DNA of 64,000 nt, taken from assembly GCA_017743475.1 (NCBI GenBank), contig JAGHYV010000003.1, positions 1-64,000 of the forward strand, written 5' to 3'. The notes beneath the pieces were generated by a model that was not told the DNA's origin, searched no databases, and saw nothing but the letters and a program-made list of their open reading frames with translations. The translations under genes and the position numbers were made by a program. Below are positions 40,531 to 49,205 of this stretch, piece by piece (within the stretch, counting starts at the first letter, position 1; each line of letters begins with the position of its first letter). This stretch comes from Roseiflexus sp. GTDB taxonomy: Bacteria; Chloroflexota; Chloroflexia; Chloroflexales; Roseiflexaceae.

Positions 40531-41432
40531 CGCCGTTCACGCTCAGCGGTGACTTCGAGAAAGAACTCTTCCAGACTACTTTCGTACTTGCGAATTTCTG
40601 CCACCGGCACGCCGCTAGCAGTTAGCAAGGCGTTGATATCGGCAGTACGATCGCCTGGCGCATCGATCAGAAACGCGCCACCACAGTCACTGACGCTGGA
40701 AATCCACGGTGTCGCGCGCAATAACGCTTCCGCGCGTTCACGTTCGCCAATCGTGCGCACCAGCACGCCACGCCGAACCAGCGCTGCCACTTCCCCCTGC
40801 GCGATGATTCGCCCCTGTTTAAGGATAGCGACTCGCTGACAGATCTGTTCGACTTCATGCAACATGTGGCTGCATAGAAAAACGGTGCGTCCACTATCTG
40901 CCAGTGAGCGCACCAGATTCCGAATCTCAAGCTGCCCGGCGGGATCAAGACCATTGGTTGGCTCGTCGAGCATAATCAGGCGCGGACGGTGCAACAGTGC
41001 CGCAGCAATGCCCAATCGCTGCTTCATACCCTGCGAATAGGCGCTGAACCGGTCACGTGCGCGACTGCTTAGATCGACCTGTTCCAGCACCTCGTCCACC
41101 CGACGGTCAGGAAGGCCAGCGGCGCGCGCCAGGACGCGCAGATTATCGCGCCCAGAAAGGTAGGGGTAAAACGCTGGCGATTCGATCATCGCCCCGACCT
41201 CACGCAACGCCGCAGCCGTTTCTTTCTGAATATCGTATCCCAGCACAAATGCACGCCCGGAGGTGGGACGGATGAGACCCAACAGCATGCTGATCGTAGT
41301 GGTTTTTCCCGCGCCATTCGGACCGAGGAACCCGAAGATTTCGCCAGAACGCACCTCCAGATTGATGCGATCAACAGCAACGCGGTCGCCAAACCGTTTT
41401 GTCAGTTCTTCGGTACGAATGGTCGTCTCCAT
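40527..41432 (-). CDS. ABC transporter ATP-binding protein
   Basis: FLGPNGAGKTTTISMLLGL Walker A, YSQGMKQRLGIAAALLHRPRLIMLDEPTNGLD. Confidence 0.96.
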   Translation of the reverse strand: METTIRTEELTKRFGDRVAVDRINLEVRSGEIFGFLGPNGAGKTTTISMLLGLIRPTSGRAFVLGYDIQKETAAALREVGAMIESPAFYPYLSGRDNLRVLARAAGLPDRRVDEVLEQVDLSSRARDRFSAYSQGMKQRLGIAAALLHRPRLIMLDEPTNGLDPAGQLEIRNLVRSLADSGRTVFLCSHMLHEVEQICQRVAILKQGRIIAQGEVAALVRRGVLVRTIGERERAEALLRATPWISSVSDCGGAFLIDAPGDRTADINALLTASGVPVAEIRKYESSLEEFFLEVTAERERR

Positions 41433-41829
41433 ACCCGAACCCCGCCTTTGCTCGGCGCCGCAGCCCGATGTCATCCTCCGTGCGCGGATTGGCACCCTGT
41501 GGAAGGAAGATGTTCATTCCAGGTGGACAAACACCGACATGCCAAAATGAAAGCGCAGTGCATCGAGCAGAGCAACGCGCCACGCGGTAAAACTGCGCCC
41601 GCCACATCCTGGTACGAAACTGCCGTGCTGCCAGGCACCAACGTACTGCACAATGCCTGTGCTGCTTCGATTGCTTTCGTTTGGTCGTGTTATCCGACAT
41701 CGACGTAGCAACATGGGATGCTATACCTACGCACCCGGTCGCGTTTCAACAACGTCGCTATGCACGACACTGGTGAACGCATAGCAACATCCTGCATGCG
41801 TACCATCTTTCAAGGCGAAAGAGGTACGA

Positions 41830-43293
41830 TCAGCATGCAGTCTGTTCGCGCGCCAGTTCCTGTTCCAGCGCCTGCTGCACCGCCTGAGGGTTCGCCTGGC
41901 CACGGGTAGCTTTCATCACCTGCCCGATCAGGTACTTGATCGCCGTCAATTTGCCACGGCGGTACTCTTCGACCACCTTCGGGTTCCCGGCGATCACCTG
42001 CCGCACCAGGTCGGTCAGGGCATCACCAGCGCCAATCACTGCCAGACCCCGTTCAGCGACGATGACTGCCGGGGAGCGTCCTTCGCGGAACGCCGCCTCA
42101 AACGCTTCCTTAGCACTGGTGCGCGTGATGACGCCGTTGTTCAGCAGTTCCTGCACTTCCCCGATGTACTCCGGTCGCATCCGCTGCGCAGCGTGGGCTG
42201 GCGATTCACCGGTTTCCTTCAACAGGCGGAAGAACTCACCAGTCAACCAGTTGGCGACTTCCTTCGGCGTCACGCCGCGGGTGCGCGCTGCCGCCACCGC
42301 CTGCTCGTAGTAATCCGACACCGTCCGTTCATCGGTAAGCACGCTCGCGTCATACGCCGTCAGCCCATACTCCTCGATGAACCGAATGCGTCGTGCGTCG
42401 GGCAGCTCCGGCAGTTCAGCGCGCCGTTCATCGATCCAGGCATCGGTCAGGTGCAGCGGTGGAATATCCGGTTCCGGGAAATAGCGGTAATCTTCGGCAA
42501 ACTCTTTTGTGCGCTGAGCAACGGTTGTGCCGCTGATCTCGTCCCACCCACGAGTTGACTGGACGATCGGCTCGCCAGCTTTGAGCGCCCGGATCTGGCG
42601 TTCGATCTCATACGCCAGCGCCCGTTCAACGAAGCGAAATGAGTTGATGTTCTTAATCTCGACTTTTGCGCCATACTCCTGCTGACCGGCGGGTCGGACC
42701 GAGACGTTGGCATCGCAACGCAGCGCACCCGACTCCATATCGCCGCTGTTGACCCCGATCCAGACCAGGATCTGGCGCAACTTCTGAAAGTAGCGCCGCG
42801 CCTCCTCTGGCGAGGAGATATCCGGCTTTGAGACAATTTCCATCAGCGGCACACCGGCGCGGTTGAAATCGACGAGTGAACCGCCATCATTCGTATGGAT
42901 CAGTTTGCCGGTATCTTCCTCGATATGCACGCGCGTCAGGCGGATCCGTTTCGGACCGCTGTCCCCCTCGATCTCCACCCACCCATCGACACAGAGCGGA
43001 TCGTCATACTGACTGCGCTGATAGCCGGATGGCAGGTCGGCATAGAAATAGTTTTTGCGACTGATGACGTTGGTATGCGAGATACGGCAGTTGAGCGCCA
43101 GACCGGTGAGCGCTGCAAGTTCGATGGCGCGGCGGTTTGGCGTTGGCAGTGCGCCGGGCAGCCCCATGCACACCGGGCAGACGTGCGTATTAGGCGGTGC
43201 GTCTGCATAGTCGGCGCTGCAACCGCAGAACATTTTCGAGCGGGTCAGAATCTGAGCGTGGATCTCAAGACCAATGGTAACCAGGTAGTCCAT
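41830..43293 (-). CDS. gatB: Asp-tRNA(Asn)/Glu-tRNA(Gln) amidotransferase subunit B (start at MDYLVTIGLEIHAQ)
   Basis: GLEIHAQILTRSKMFCGCSADY, RKNYFYADLPSGYQRSQYDDPLC. Confidence 0.97.
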   Translation of the reverse strand: MDYLVTIGLEIHAQILTRSKMFCGCSADYADAPPNTHVCPVCMGLPGALPTPNRRAIELAALTGLALNCRISHTNVISRKNYFYADLPSGYQRSQYDDPLCVDGWVEIEGDSGPKRIRLTRVHIEEDTGKLIHTNDGGSLVDFNRAGVPLMEIVSKPDISSPEEARRYFQKLRQILVWIGVNSGDMESGALRCDANVSVRPAGQQEYGAKVEIKNINSFRFVERALAYEIERQIRALKAGEPIVQSTRGWDEISGTTVAQRTKEFAEDYRYFPEPDIPPLHLTDAWIDERRAELPELPDARRIRFIEEYGLTAYDASVLTDERTVSDYYEQAVAAARTRGVTPKEVANWLTGEFFRLLKETGESPAHAAQRMRPEYIGEVQELLNNGVITRTSAKEAFEAAFREGRSPAVIVAERGLAVIGAGDALTDLVRQVIAGNPKVVEEYRRGKLTAIKYLIGQVMKATRGQANPQAVQQALEQELAREQTAC

Positions 43294-43336
43294 GCGTTTC
43301 CCTGCACTGATACTTCTTCTGTAACGAATTATAGCA

Positions 43337-43825
43337 TCAACCGAGCTTATACCCGATCTGCCGCAGGAACCCTTTACGCCAGGCGATGTCCTCATCGCCT
43401 TCGATTCCCAGCGGCGAAGCGCCATCGATCACGCCAAGAACGCCGCGACCCTGATCGGTAACGGCGACGACCACCTCGAGCGGGTTGGCGGTGGCGCAGA
43501 AGATGCGGCAGACTTCGGGGACTGCCTTAATTGCGTTGAGCACATTGATGGGATAGTATCCTGTACCCAGAACCACGATGAACGTATGCCCGGCGCCGAT
43601 CGCCAGTGCATTGCGCCGCGCCAGGTCGATCAATGCCTCGTCGGTGCCGCTCCAGCGCACCAGACGTTTGCCGGACGCCTCACAGAACGCCAATCCGAAA
43701 GCGATGCCGGGGACGGTGTTGACCAGCGCTTCGTGAATGTCTTCGACGGTCTTGATGAAATGCGTCTGCCCCAGGATGATGTTCAGTCCATTCGGGTTTT
43801 CAACCGGTACGATGGTCAGTTGCAT
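43337..43825 (-). CDS. adenosine-specific kinase (DUF355 family)
   Basis: LNIILGQTHFIKTVEDIHEALVNTVPGIAFGLAFCEASG. Confidence 0.85.
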   Translation of the reverse strand: MQLTIVPVENPNGLNIILGQTHFIKTVEDIHEALVNTVPGIAFGLAFCEASGKRLVRWSGTDEALIDLARRNALAIGAGHTFIVVLGTGYYPINVLNAIKAVPEVCRIFCATANPLEVVVAVTDQGRGVLGVIDGASPLGIEGDEDIAWRKGFLRQIGYKLG

Positions 43826-43929
43826 ATGCGTCTCCTTCTGCTTTCGGCGCATTTGACGCGCTTTTCTCCGGTTGGTATAATCCGTGTGAATTATAGATCA
43901 ATGGTTCCCCGAGTGCAGGAGACGCCCCC

Positions 43930-44442
43930 ATGGACCTGAGTTACTTTACCACCCCGAATCCTGACTTTGGCGCCCCGGAGTGGGTCTTTTTTATTGCTCA
44001 GTTCGCGGTGGCTATTGTTGGTGCGTACCTGTCTTTCATGCACAGCGACGCGAACCCGGTGCGCGGTCCGGCGCTGCGGCGTCTGGGATACGCTATGGCG
44101 ATCCTGGGTCTGCTGGGGGCTACGGTTGGCGCGTTGCGCCGCAGCGCAATTGAGCCGTTCACTGCGCCCTACTGGATGACGCTCGTCACGGTTCTGTCCG
44201 TCCTGCTGGTCATCTACGCCATCTACTACGCTACTGCGGTTTATCCCGGTCGTCTGGCGGCATGGGAAGCGTCGCAGCGTGGCAAAGGCGCGCGCTCAGC
44301 GGTGCGTGTTCAGCAGGTTCAACGTTCAACACCGCGCGAGGGGAGCGCCCAGAGCGAAAAAGTCGTCTCCAACGGCGCAACGCCACGCCATTCGAGCGGG
44401 CGACGCGCCGCCCGTCGTGAGCACAAACGGCGCAACAAGTGA
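43930..44442 (+). CDS. hypothetical membrane protein with basic C-terminus
   Basis: 170 aa, TM segments, preceded by a TATAAT-like box. Confidence 0.65.
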   Translation: MDLSYFTTPNPDFGAPEWVFFIAQFAVAIVGAYLSFMHSDANPVRGPALRRLGYAMAILGLLGATVGALRRSAIEPFTAPYWMTLVTVLSVLLVIYAIYYATAVYPGRLAAWEASQRGKGARSAVRVQQVQRSTPREGSAQSEKVVSNGATPRHSSGRRAARREHKRRNK

Positions 44443-44449
44443 TGCGTGG

Positions 44450-44830
44450 CTATCCAGGATCGGCGAACGTCGCCTTTCGCACCAGAAGGGATCCGCCGAC
44501 CCGGTATGCCAGGGTTGCATCGATCCGATAAGGTCTGCCGGGATTGCCAGCCAGCGGCACTTCCACGAACTCCTGATCGCCCGGAATGCTGGCGCTGCCG
44601 GTGGCGCCCTGTGCGCCGATGACATCCAGCACGGCGACGCGCGGGCGCGCGCCCCGCGCATAACGGAGCGCAATGCTTGCCACAGGCGGCGTGCTGTTGC
44701 TGACATGCGTCACCCGCGCCAGACGCAGCGGCGCGGGGCGCGCGCCGATGATCAGCGCCGCTGCCGCCGCTACTCCGATGCCAATGGCAACCCACCGTCG
44801 TTGTCGCATCAGATACTCTGCCAGACTCAT
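44450..44830 (-). CDS. hypothetical protein with one N-terminal TM segment
   Basis: MSLAEYLMRQRRWVAIGIGVAAAAALIIGARPAP; 126 aa internal start in the longer ORF. Confidence 0.6.
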   Translation of the reverse strand: MSLAEYLMRQRRWVAIGIGVAAAAALIIGARPAPLRLARVTHVSNSTPPVASIALRYARGARPRVAVLDVIGAQGATGSASIPGDQEFVEVPLAGNPGRPYRIDATLAYRVGGSLLVRKATFADPG

Positions 44831-44835
44831 CGGCG

Positions 44836-45114
44836 CTACGCCACTCCCATATCCCACGCCGCCTTCAGATCCTGCGCTGAGTAGCGCCGGAATGCCAGGA
44901 TGGTGCTGGTGCGCGTGATGCCGTCGATCCGCGCCAGACTTTCCGGCACAACCTCGGCAAGTTGTTCGTATTCCGCCAGCCGGAGCACCGCAATAATGTC
45001 GAAATCGCCGGTGACGCTGTACACTTCCGCGACATTCGGCAGGTTTGCGATTGCCTGAGCAGTCTGGGCGATCTTCGCCGGTTCGGTCTGAATGAGCACA
45101 AAAGCGGTAAGCAT
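44836..45114 (-). CDS. stand-alone Lrp/AsnC ligand-binding (RAM) domain protein
   Basis: MLTAFVLIQTEPAKIAQTAQAIANLPNVAEVYSVTGDFDIIAVLRLAEYEQLAEVV; no HTH. Confidence 0.9.
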   Translation of the reverse strand: MLTAFVLIQTEPAKIAQTAQAIANLPNVAEVYSVTGDFDIIAVLRLAEYEQLAEVVPESLARIDGITRTSTILAFRRYSAQDLKAAWDMGVA

Positions 45115-45160
45115 CGAGGTTCCTTTCGTTCTCGTGTATAATGCGCGCGACACGAGCGCC

Positions 45161-45294
45161 TGTCCGAATATGGAGATTGAGAATTAAGTCCGATGTGCGC
45201 CTCTTGCCGTCGGGGTGAACCCCTCGGCTAGTCAAGGCGAAGCCCGCCTGCGCGGGCTATAGCGGAATAATTACTCAAAGACCATATTCAGACA
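45161..45294. mobile_element. small MITE-like element with imperfect terminal inverted repeats
   Basis: TGTCCGAATATGG (45161-45173) vs CCATATTCAGACA (45282-45294), 12/13 complementary; interior GTGAACCCCTCGGCTAGTCAAGGCGAAGCCCGCCTGCGCGGGCT contains hairpins. Confidence 0.55.
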
Positions 45295-45348
45295 TATCTG
45301 CACCGTCCGGGTCGGCGGGCGGGTTCTTCAGAAAGCGTATCATACACC

Positions 45349-45894
45349 ATGACCGACGAGCAACGGCAACTGTCTGCTATGATTGTCTCCTGCGAAGATG
45401 TTGTCGCCTGGATGTGGCGGTACACGACAGCGCAATGGAACCGTTTCTTCGGGCTGAATGTCAGTCGCGTTCATGATCTTCTGTATGTCGGCGGCGAGTT
45501 TCGCGCCGATCAGTGGCCGCAGTTGCGCATGATAGGCATTCGCGCAGTGCTGAGCCTGCAGGCGGAGCGCGAGGATGTGTTTGACGGACCGCCGCCAGAG
45601 CGTGTGCTGCGTCTGGAAGTGATCGACTTCCACCCGCCAACGATTGAGCAGTTGCATCGCGCGGTAGCGTTTGTGCGCGACGCGCATGCGGATGGACTGG
45701 CAACCCTGATCCACTGTCACGCTGGCGTTGGGCGCGCGCCGCTGACTGCCGCAGCATACCTGGTAGCACAGGGCGCAACGAGCGTTGCGGCGCTGGAACA
45801 GGTGCGTCGCGCGCGACCGATCATTGGTCTCAACGAGCGCCAGATGCAACGTCTGATCGAGTGGGAACAGGCTGTGCGCGGATATCTGCTATAA
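45349..45894 (+). CDS. dual-specificity/tyrosine phosphatase-like protein
   Basis: LIHCHAGVGRAPLTAAAYLV: HCx5R signature. Confidence 0.88.
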   Translation: MTDEQRQLSAMIVSCEDVVAWMWRYTTAQWNRFFGLNVSRVHDLLYVGGEFRADQWPQLRMIGIRAVLSLQAEREDVFDGPPPERVLRLEVIDFHPPTIEQLHRAVAFVRDAHADGLATLIHCHAGVGRAPLTAAAYLVAQGATSVAALEQVRRARPIIGLNERQMQRLIEWEQAVRGYLL

Positions 45895-45905
45895 TTGCCG
45901 ACCTG

Positions 45906-48005
45906 ATGAAGCCCTTTGAAGTTGCGCCACATACACATATCCTTCGTTTCCGCGAATGGATGACGCGATACGCCGTCATGCCATTGTTGCTGGCGCTCGG
46001 ATGGGTCGGGGCGCTCGCGCTCCTGGGATCGTCCGATGTTCTCTGGTGGGCGCTGTCGAATGCAGGGCGACTTGCATTGCTGGCAGGATCAGCGCTGGCG
46101 TTGTGGGTGGCGCCGGGTATGGCGCTGATCCGGTTGCTCTGGCGCGATCACAATCTGTCCATGATCGAGCATATCGGCGTGGCGTTGGGTGTTGGCGCCG
46201 CTCTGCCGCCGCTCCTGCTGCTCGTGATGGATATCGTGAACCTTCCCTGGAATCGCACCGCGACGGTGGCTTATGTCGTCCTGGCTGTGATGATCTGGCT
46301 GCTCCCAATACGGCGGCAGGCGTCGAGTGCGAGAGATGAGCGCCACAACGCTCCGCTGCACCTGTCGGCTTTTGTAACGGCAGTGATGGTCGGTCTCGTG
46401 GTGCTGGCGCTGATTGCCCGGCTCTATACTACCCGCAATCTGCTGGTTGGAGCAAACATTGATAGTTACCACCACACCCTGATCGTTCAATTGCTGGTTG
46501 AACACCAGGGGCTGTTCCGTTCGTGGGAACCGTATGCACCGCTGGTGACGTTCACCTATCATTATGGTTTCCATGCCAGCGCTGCCTTCCTGCACTGGCT
46601 TACCGGTATTCCTGTCACTCAAGCGGTTCTCGACGCCGGGCAGATGATGAACGCGGCAACGCTCCTTGCCGTCTTTGCGCTGACTGTTCGACTGACCGGC
46701 AGCAGTGTTGCCGGTATGTGGGCGGCATTGATTGTCGGTTTCTACAATACGCTGCCGGCGTTCCTGGTGTTTTGGGGACGTACCACGTCTCTCACCAGTC
46801 ACGTGGTTCTTGCTATAGTTTTGGTTATGTGGATGGCTGCCATCGAAACAGAACGCCATGACTGGCGACTGATCGCGCTGACTGCAATCGTCAGCGCCGG
46901 TCTTGCTCTGTGCCACTACCAGACGACGATCTTGGCAGCGCCAATGATCCTGGTCTACCTCCTGGTGATCCGGCTGCATTCACCGCCAGACGCGATTCTG
47001 GCGACGCTGGGGCGTGTCGTGGCGATCGGCGCCGGCGCCGGGTTGTTGATCCTGCCGTGGATGCTGAATGTGAGCAGCGGTCACCTGGACCGTAATGTGG
47101 CGCACCTGACAGGTCCAGCAACGGTAGCCAGGCAGATGTTCGAATCAACGATACCGGCGGTTGCACCACTCTTCCTCAAGGGTCCGGTGATTGGCGCAGC
47201 CATTGGCGGGATGCTGCTCGCAGGGCGACAACGTTTGTGGCGTGCGCTGCTGCCTGCCGGGTGGACGCTGGCAATGCTGGCGACGGTCATGCCGCATGTG
47301 ATCGGATTACCGGGCACAGGTGTGGTTGATGGGGGATTTATCGCAATGACGTTCTACCTGATGGCGGCGCCGCTGGCAGGAATGACGCTGGCAGCAGTCT
47401 GTACGGCGCTGGAGCGTGTCGCATCGCGCCTGATATTCGTTCCGATCGTGGTATTGATAGTCGTGAGCGCCTGGGGTGTCGGCTGGCAGCGCAATCTCGT
47501 GTCTGATTATATGCGTATGGTCACGCCGGCCGATGTTCAGGCGATGGCATGGGTGCGTGAACATACGCCGCCCGACGCTCGCTTCGTTGTGAACAGCTAC
47601 CCGATTTATAGCGGCGATATGGTCGCTGGCGTTGATGCCGGTTGGTGGATACCGTTCTTTGCCAGACGTCAAACGAACGTGCCGCCTATGACGTATGGCA
47701 GCGAACTGGCTGCCGATCCGCAGTATGCAGCCGAAATCCATGCCCTGGCGCGCGATCTGCGCCGCCGTCCGTTGACTGATGTGCGAGGCGTTCTGGTGGA
47801 TCTGACTCTTCCCGAAACGATCGAACGGTTGCGCGCTGCCGGTTATACCTACGTCTATAGCGGCGCACAGCTGCTTGCTGGTCCTGGTCCTCTGGTGTTT
47901 GCTGCACCTGACCGGATCGATACTGCGCGGTTACGCACAAGTCCGCATTTCCGCCTGGTGTACGATCACGGTGGTGTTGAAATCTTCGAACTGGTGACGC
48001 AATGA
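45906..48005 (+). CDS. large polytopic membrane protein (GT-C-like)
   Basis: many TM segments; YHHTLIVQLLVEHQGLFRSWEPYAPLVTFTYHYGFHASAAFLHWLTG. Confidence 0.75.
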   Translation: MKPFEVAPHTHILRFREWMTRYAVMPLLLALGWVGALALLGSSDVLWWALSNAGRLALLAGSALALWVAPGMALIRLLWRDHNLSMIEHIGVALGVGAALPPLLLLVMDIVNLPWNRTATVAYVVLAVMIWLLPIRRQASSARDERHNAPLHLSAFVTAVMVGLVVLALIARLYTTRNLLVGANIDSYHHTLIVQLLVEHQGLFRSWEPYAPLVTFTYHYGFHASAAFLHWLTGIPVTQAVLDAGQMMNAATLLAVFALTVRLTGSSVAGMWAALIVGFYNTLPAFLVFWGRTTSLTSHVVLAIVLVMWMAAIETERHDWRLIALTAIVSAGLALCHYQTTILAAPMILVYLLVIRLHSPPDAILATLGRVVAIGAGAGLLILPWMLNVSSGHLDRNVAHLTGPATVARQMFESTIPAVAPLFLKGPVIGAAIGGMLLAGRQRLWRALLPAGWTLAMLATVMPHVIGLPGTGVVDGGFIAMTFYLMAAPLAGMTLAAVCTALERVASRLIFVPIVVLIVVSAWGVGWQRNLVSDYMRMVTPADVQAMAWVREHTPPDARFVVNSYPIYSGDMVAGVDAGWWIPFFARRQTNVPPMTYGSELAADPQYAAEIHALARDLRRRPLTDVRGVLVDLTLPETIERLRAAGYTYVYSGAQLLAGPGPLVFAAPDRIDTARLRTSPHFRLVYDHGGVEIFELVTQ

Positions 48006-49192
48006 AGATTACTCTGATCGGTCCGACCTACCCGTTCCGTGGCGGCATTGCGCACTATACGACCCTGCTGACGCATCATCTGCGCCAGCGCCACGATGTG
48101 CGGTTGATTTCCTACATCAAGCAGTATCCGAAGTGGCTCTATCCCGGCAACACGGCAATGGATCCCAGCCCCGACGAAAGCGCGCTGCGTGTGGAGTGCG
48201 ACCGGGTGCTGACGCCGATGAATCCGCTGACCTGGTGGCGCGCCTTTCGTATGATCCAGCGCGATAACCCGGATCTGCTGCTGCTCCAGTGGTGGACGCC
48301 GTTCTGGTCGCCGATGCTGTTTGTGCTGACCCGTCTGGTGCGACGTTATACGAATGTGCGCATCCTGTTCTTGTGTCATCACGTCATCGCTCCCGACGGC
48401 GGCATGTTCGACTGGTATCTGGCACGGCGCATTCTGTGGCGTGGCCACGCTTTCATTGTGATGAGCGAGGAGGATTTTGCCCTGCTCCGGCGTGCGCTTC
48501 CGTGGGCGCGCATCCGGGGTGTCACCCATCCACCCTACGATGTGTTCAGTCGCACACCGCTACCGCGCGTCGAGGCGCGCGCCCGCCTCGGGCTGGATCC
48601 GGATGAACCGGTGCTGCTCTTCTTTGGCTTCGTGCGACGCTACAAAGGGTTGCGTCACCTGATCCAGGCGCTGCCGCTGATACGACAGCATGTTCCGGTG
48701 CGTTTGCTGGTCGTTGGCGAGTTCTGGGAAGATGACCGCCCCTACCGCGAACTGGTGCGGAACCTGAATCTTGGTGATGTGGTGCATTTCCACAGCGAAT
48801 ATGTCCCCAACGAGCAGATTGCAGTCTACTTCTCCGCCTGCGATGCGGTAGTGTTGCCCTATCTGGAAGCGACCCAGAGCGGCGTGGCGCAACTGGCGAT
48901 CGGGTTCGAGAAGCCGATGATCGCCACCTCTGTCGGCGGTATGCCCGAAACGATTCATAACGGTGAAACCGGGTTGATCGTGCCTCCCGGTGACAGTGCA
49001 GCGCTGGCGGATGCAGTGGTGCGCTTTTTTCGCAATGGACTGGCTGAGCCGTTCACCCGGAATATCCGCACGGTGCGCGAGCGCGACTCCTGGCTGCCGC
49101 TGGTGCATCTGATCGAGGAACTGGCAGAACCAGCGAGTGCGCCGCAAACTGAACAACCTGCGCCGCAAACAGCGTCGCCAAGAGTGCTGTAG
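48002..49192 (+). CDS. glycosyltransferase family 4 (GT-B)
   Basis: LIGPTYPFRGGIAHYTTLL, PVLLFFGFVRRYKGLRHLIQALPLI, GFEKPMIATSVGGMPETIHNGETGLIVPPGD. Confidence 0.93.
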   Translation: MKITLIGPTYPFRGGIAHYTTLLTHHLRQRHDVRLISYIKQYPKWLYPGNTAMDPSPDESALRVECDRVLTPMNPLTWWRAFRMIQRDNPDLLLLQWWTPFWSPMLFVLTRLVRRYTNVRILFLCHHVIAPDGGMFDWYLARRILWRGHAFIVMSEEDFALLRRALPWARIRGVTHPPYDVFSRTPLPRVEARARLGLDPDEPVLLFFGFVRRYKGLRHLIQALPLIRQHVPVRLLVVGEFWEDDRPYRELVRNLNLGDVVHFHSEYVPNEQIAVYFSACDAVVLPYLEATQSGVAQLAIGFEKPMIATSVGGMPETIHNGETGLIVPPGDSAALADAVVRFFRNGLAEPFTRNIRTVRERDSWLPLVHLIEELAEPASAPQTEQPAPQTASPRVL

Positions 49193-49205
49193 GACATTCT
49201 TCCAC

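Noticed and set aside
41799-41828. CGTACC..CTTTC..GAAAG..GGTACG inverted repeat at the gatB 3' end
   Set aside because: Bulged stem and no U-tract on the minus strand; too weak to call a terminator.
46089-46979. 296-aa minus-strand ORF opposite the membrane protein gene
   Set aside because: His/Gln/Arg-rich antisense translation of a clearly TM-encoding frame; no domain motifs.
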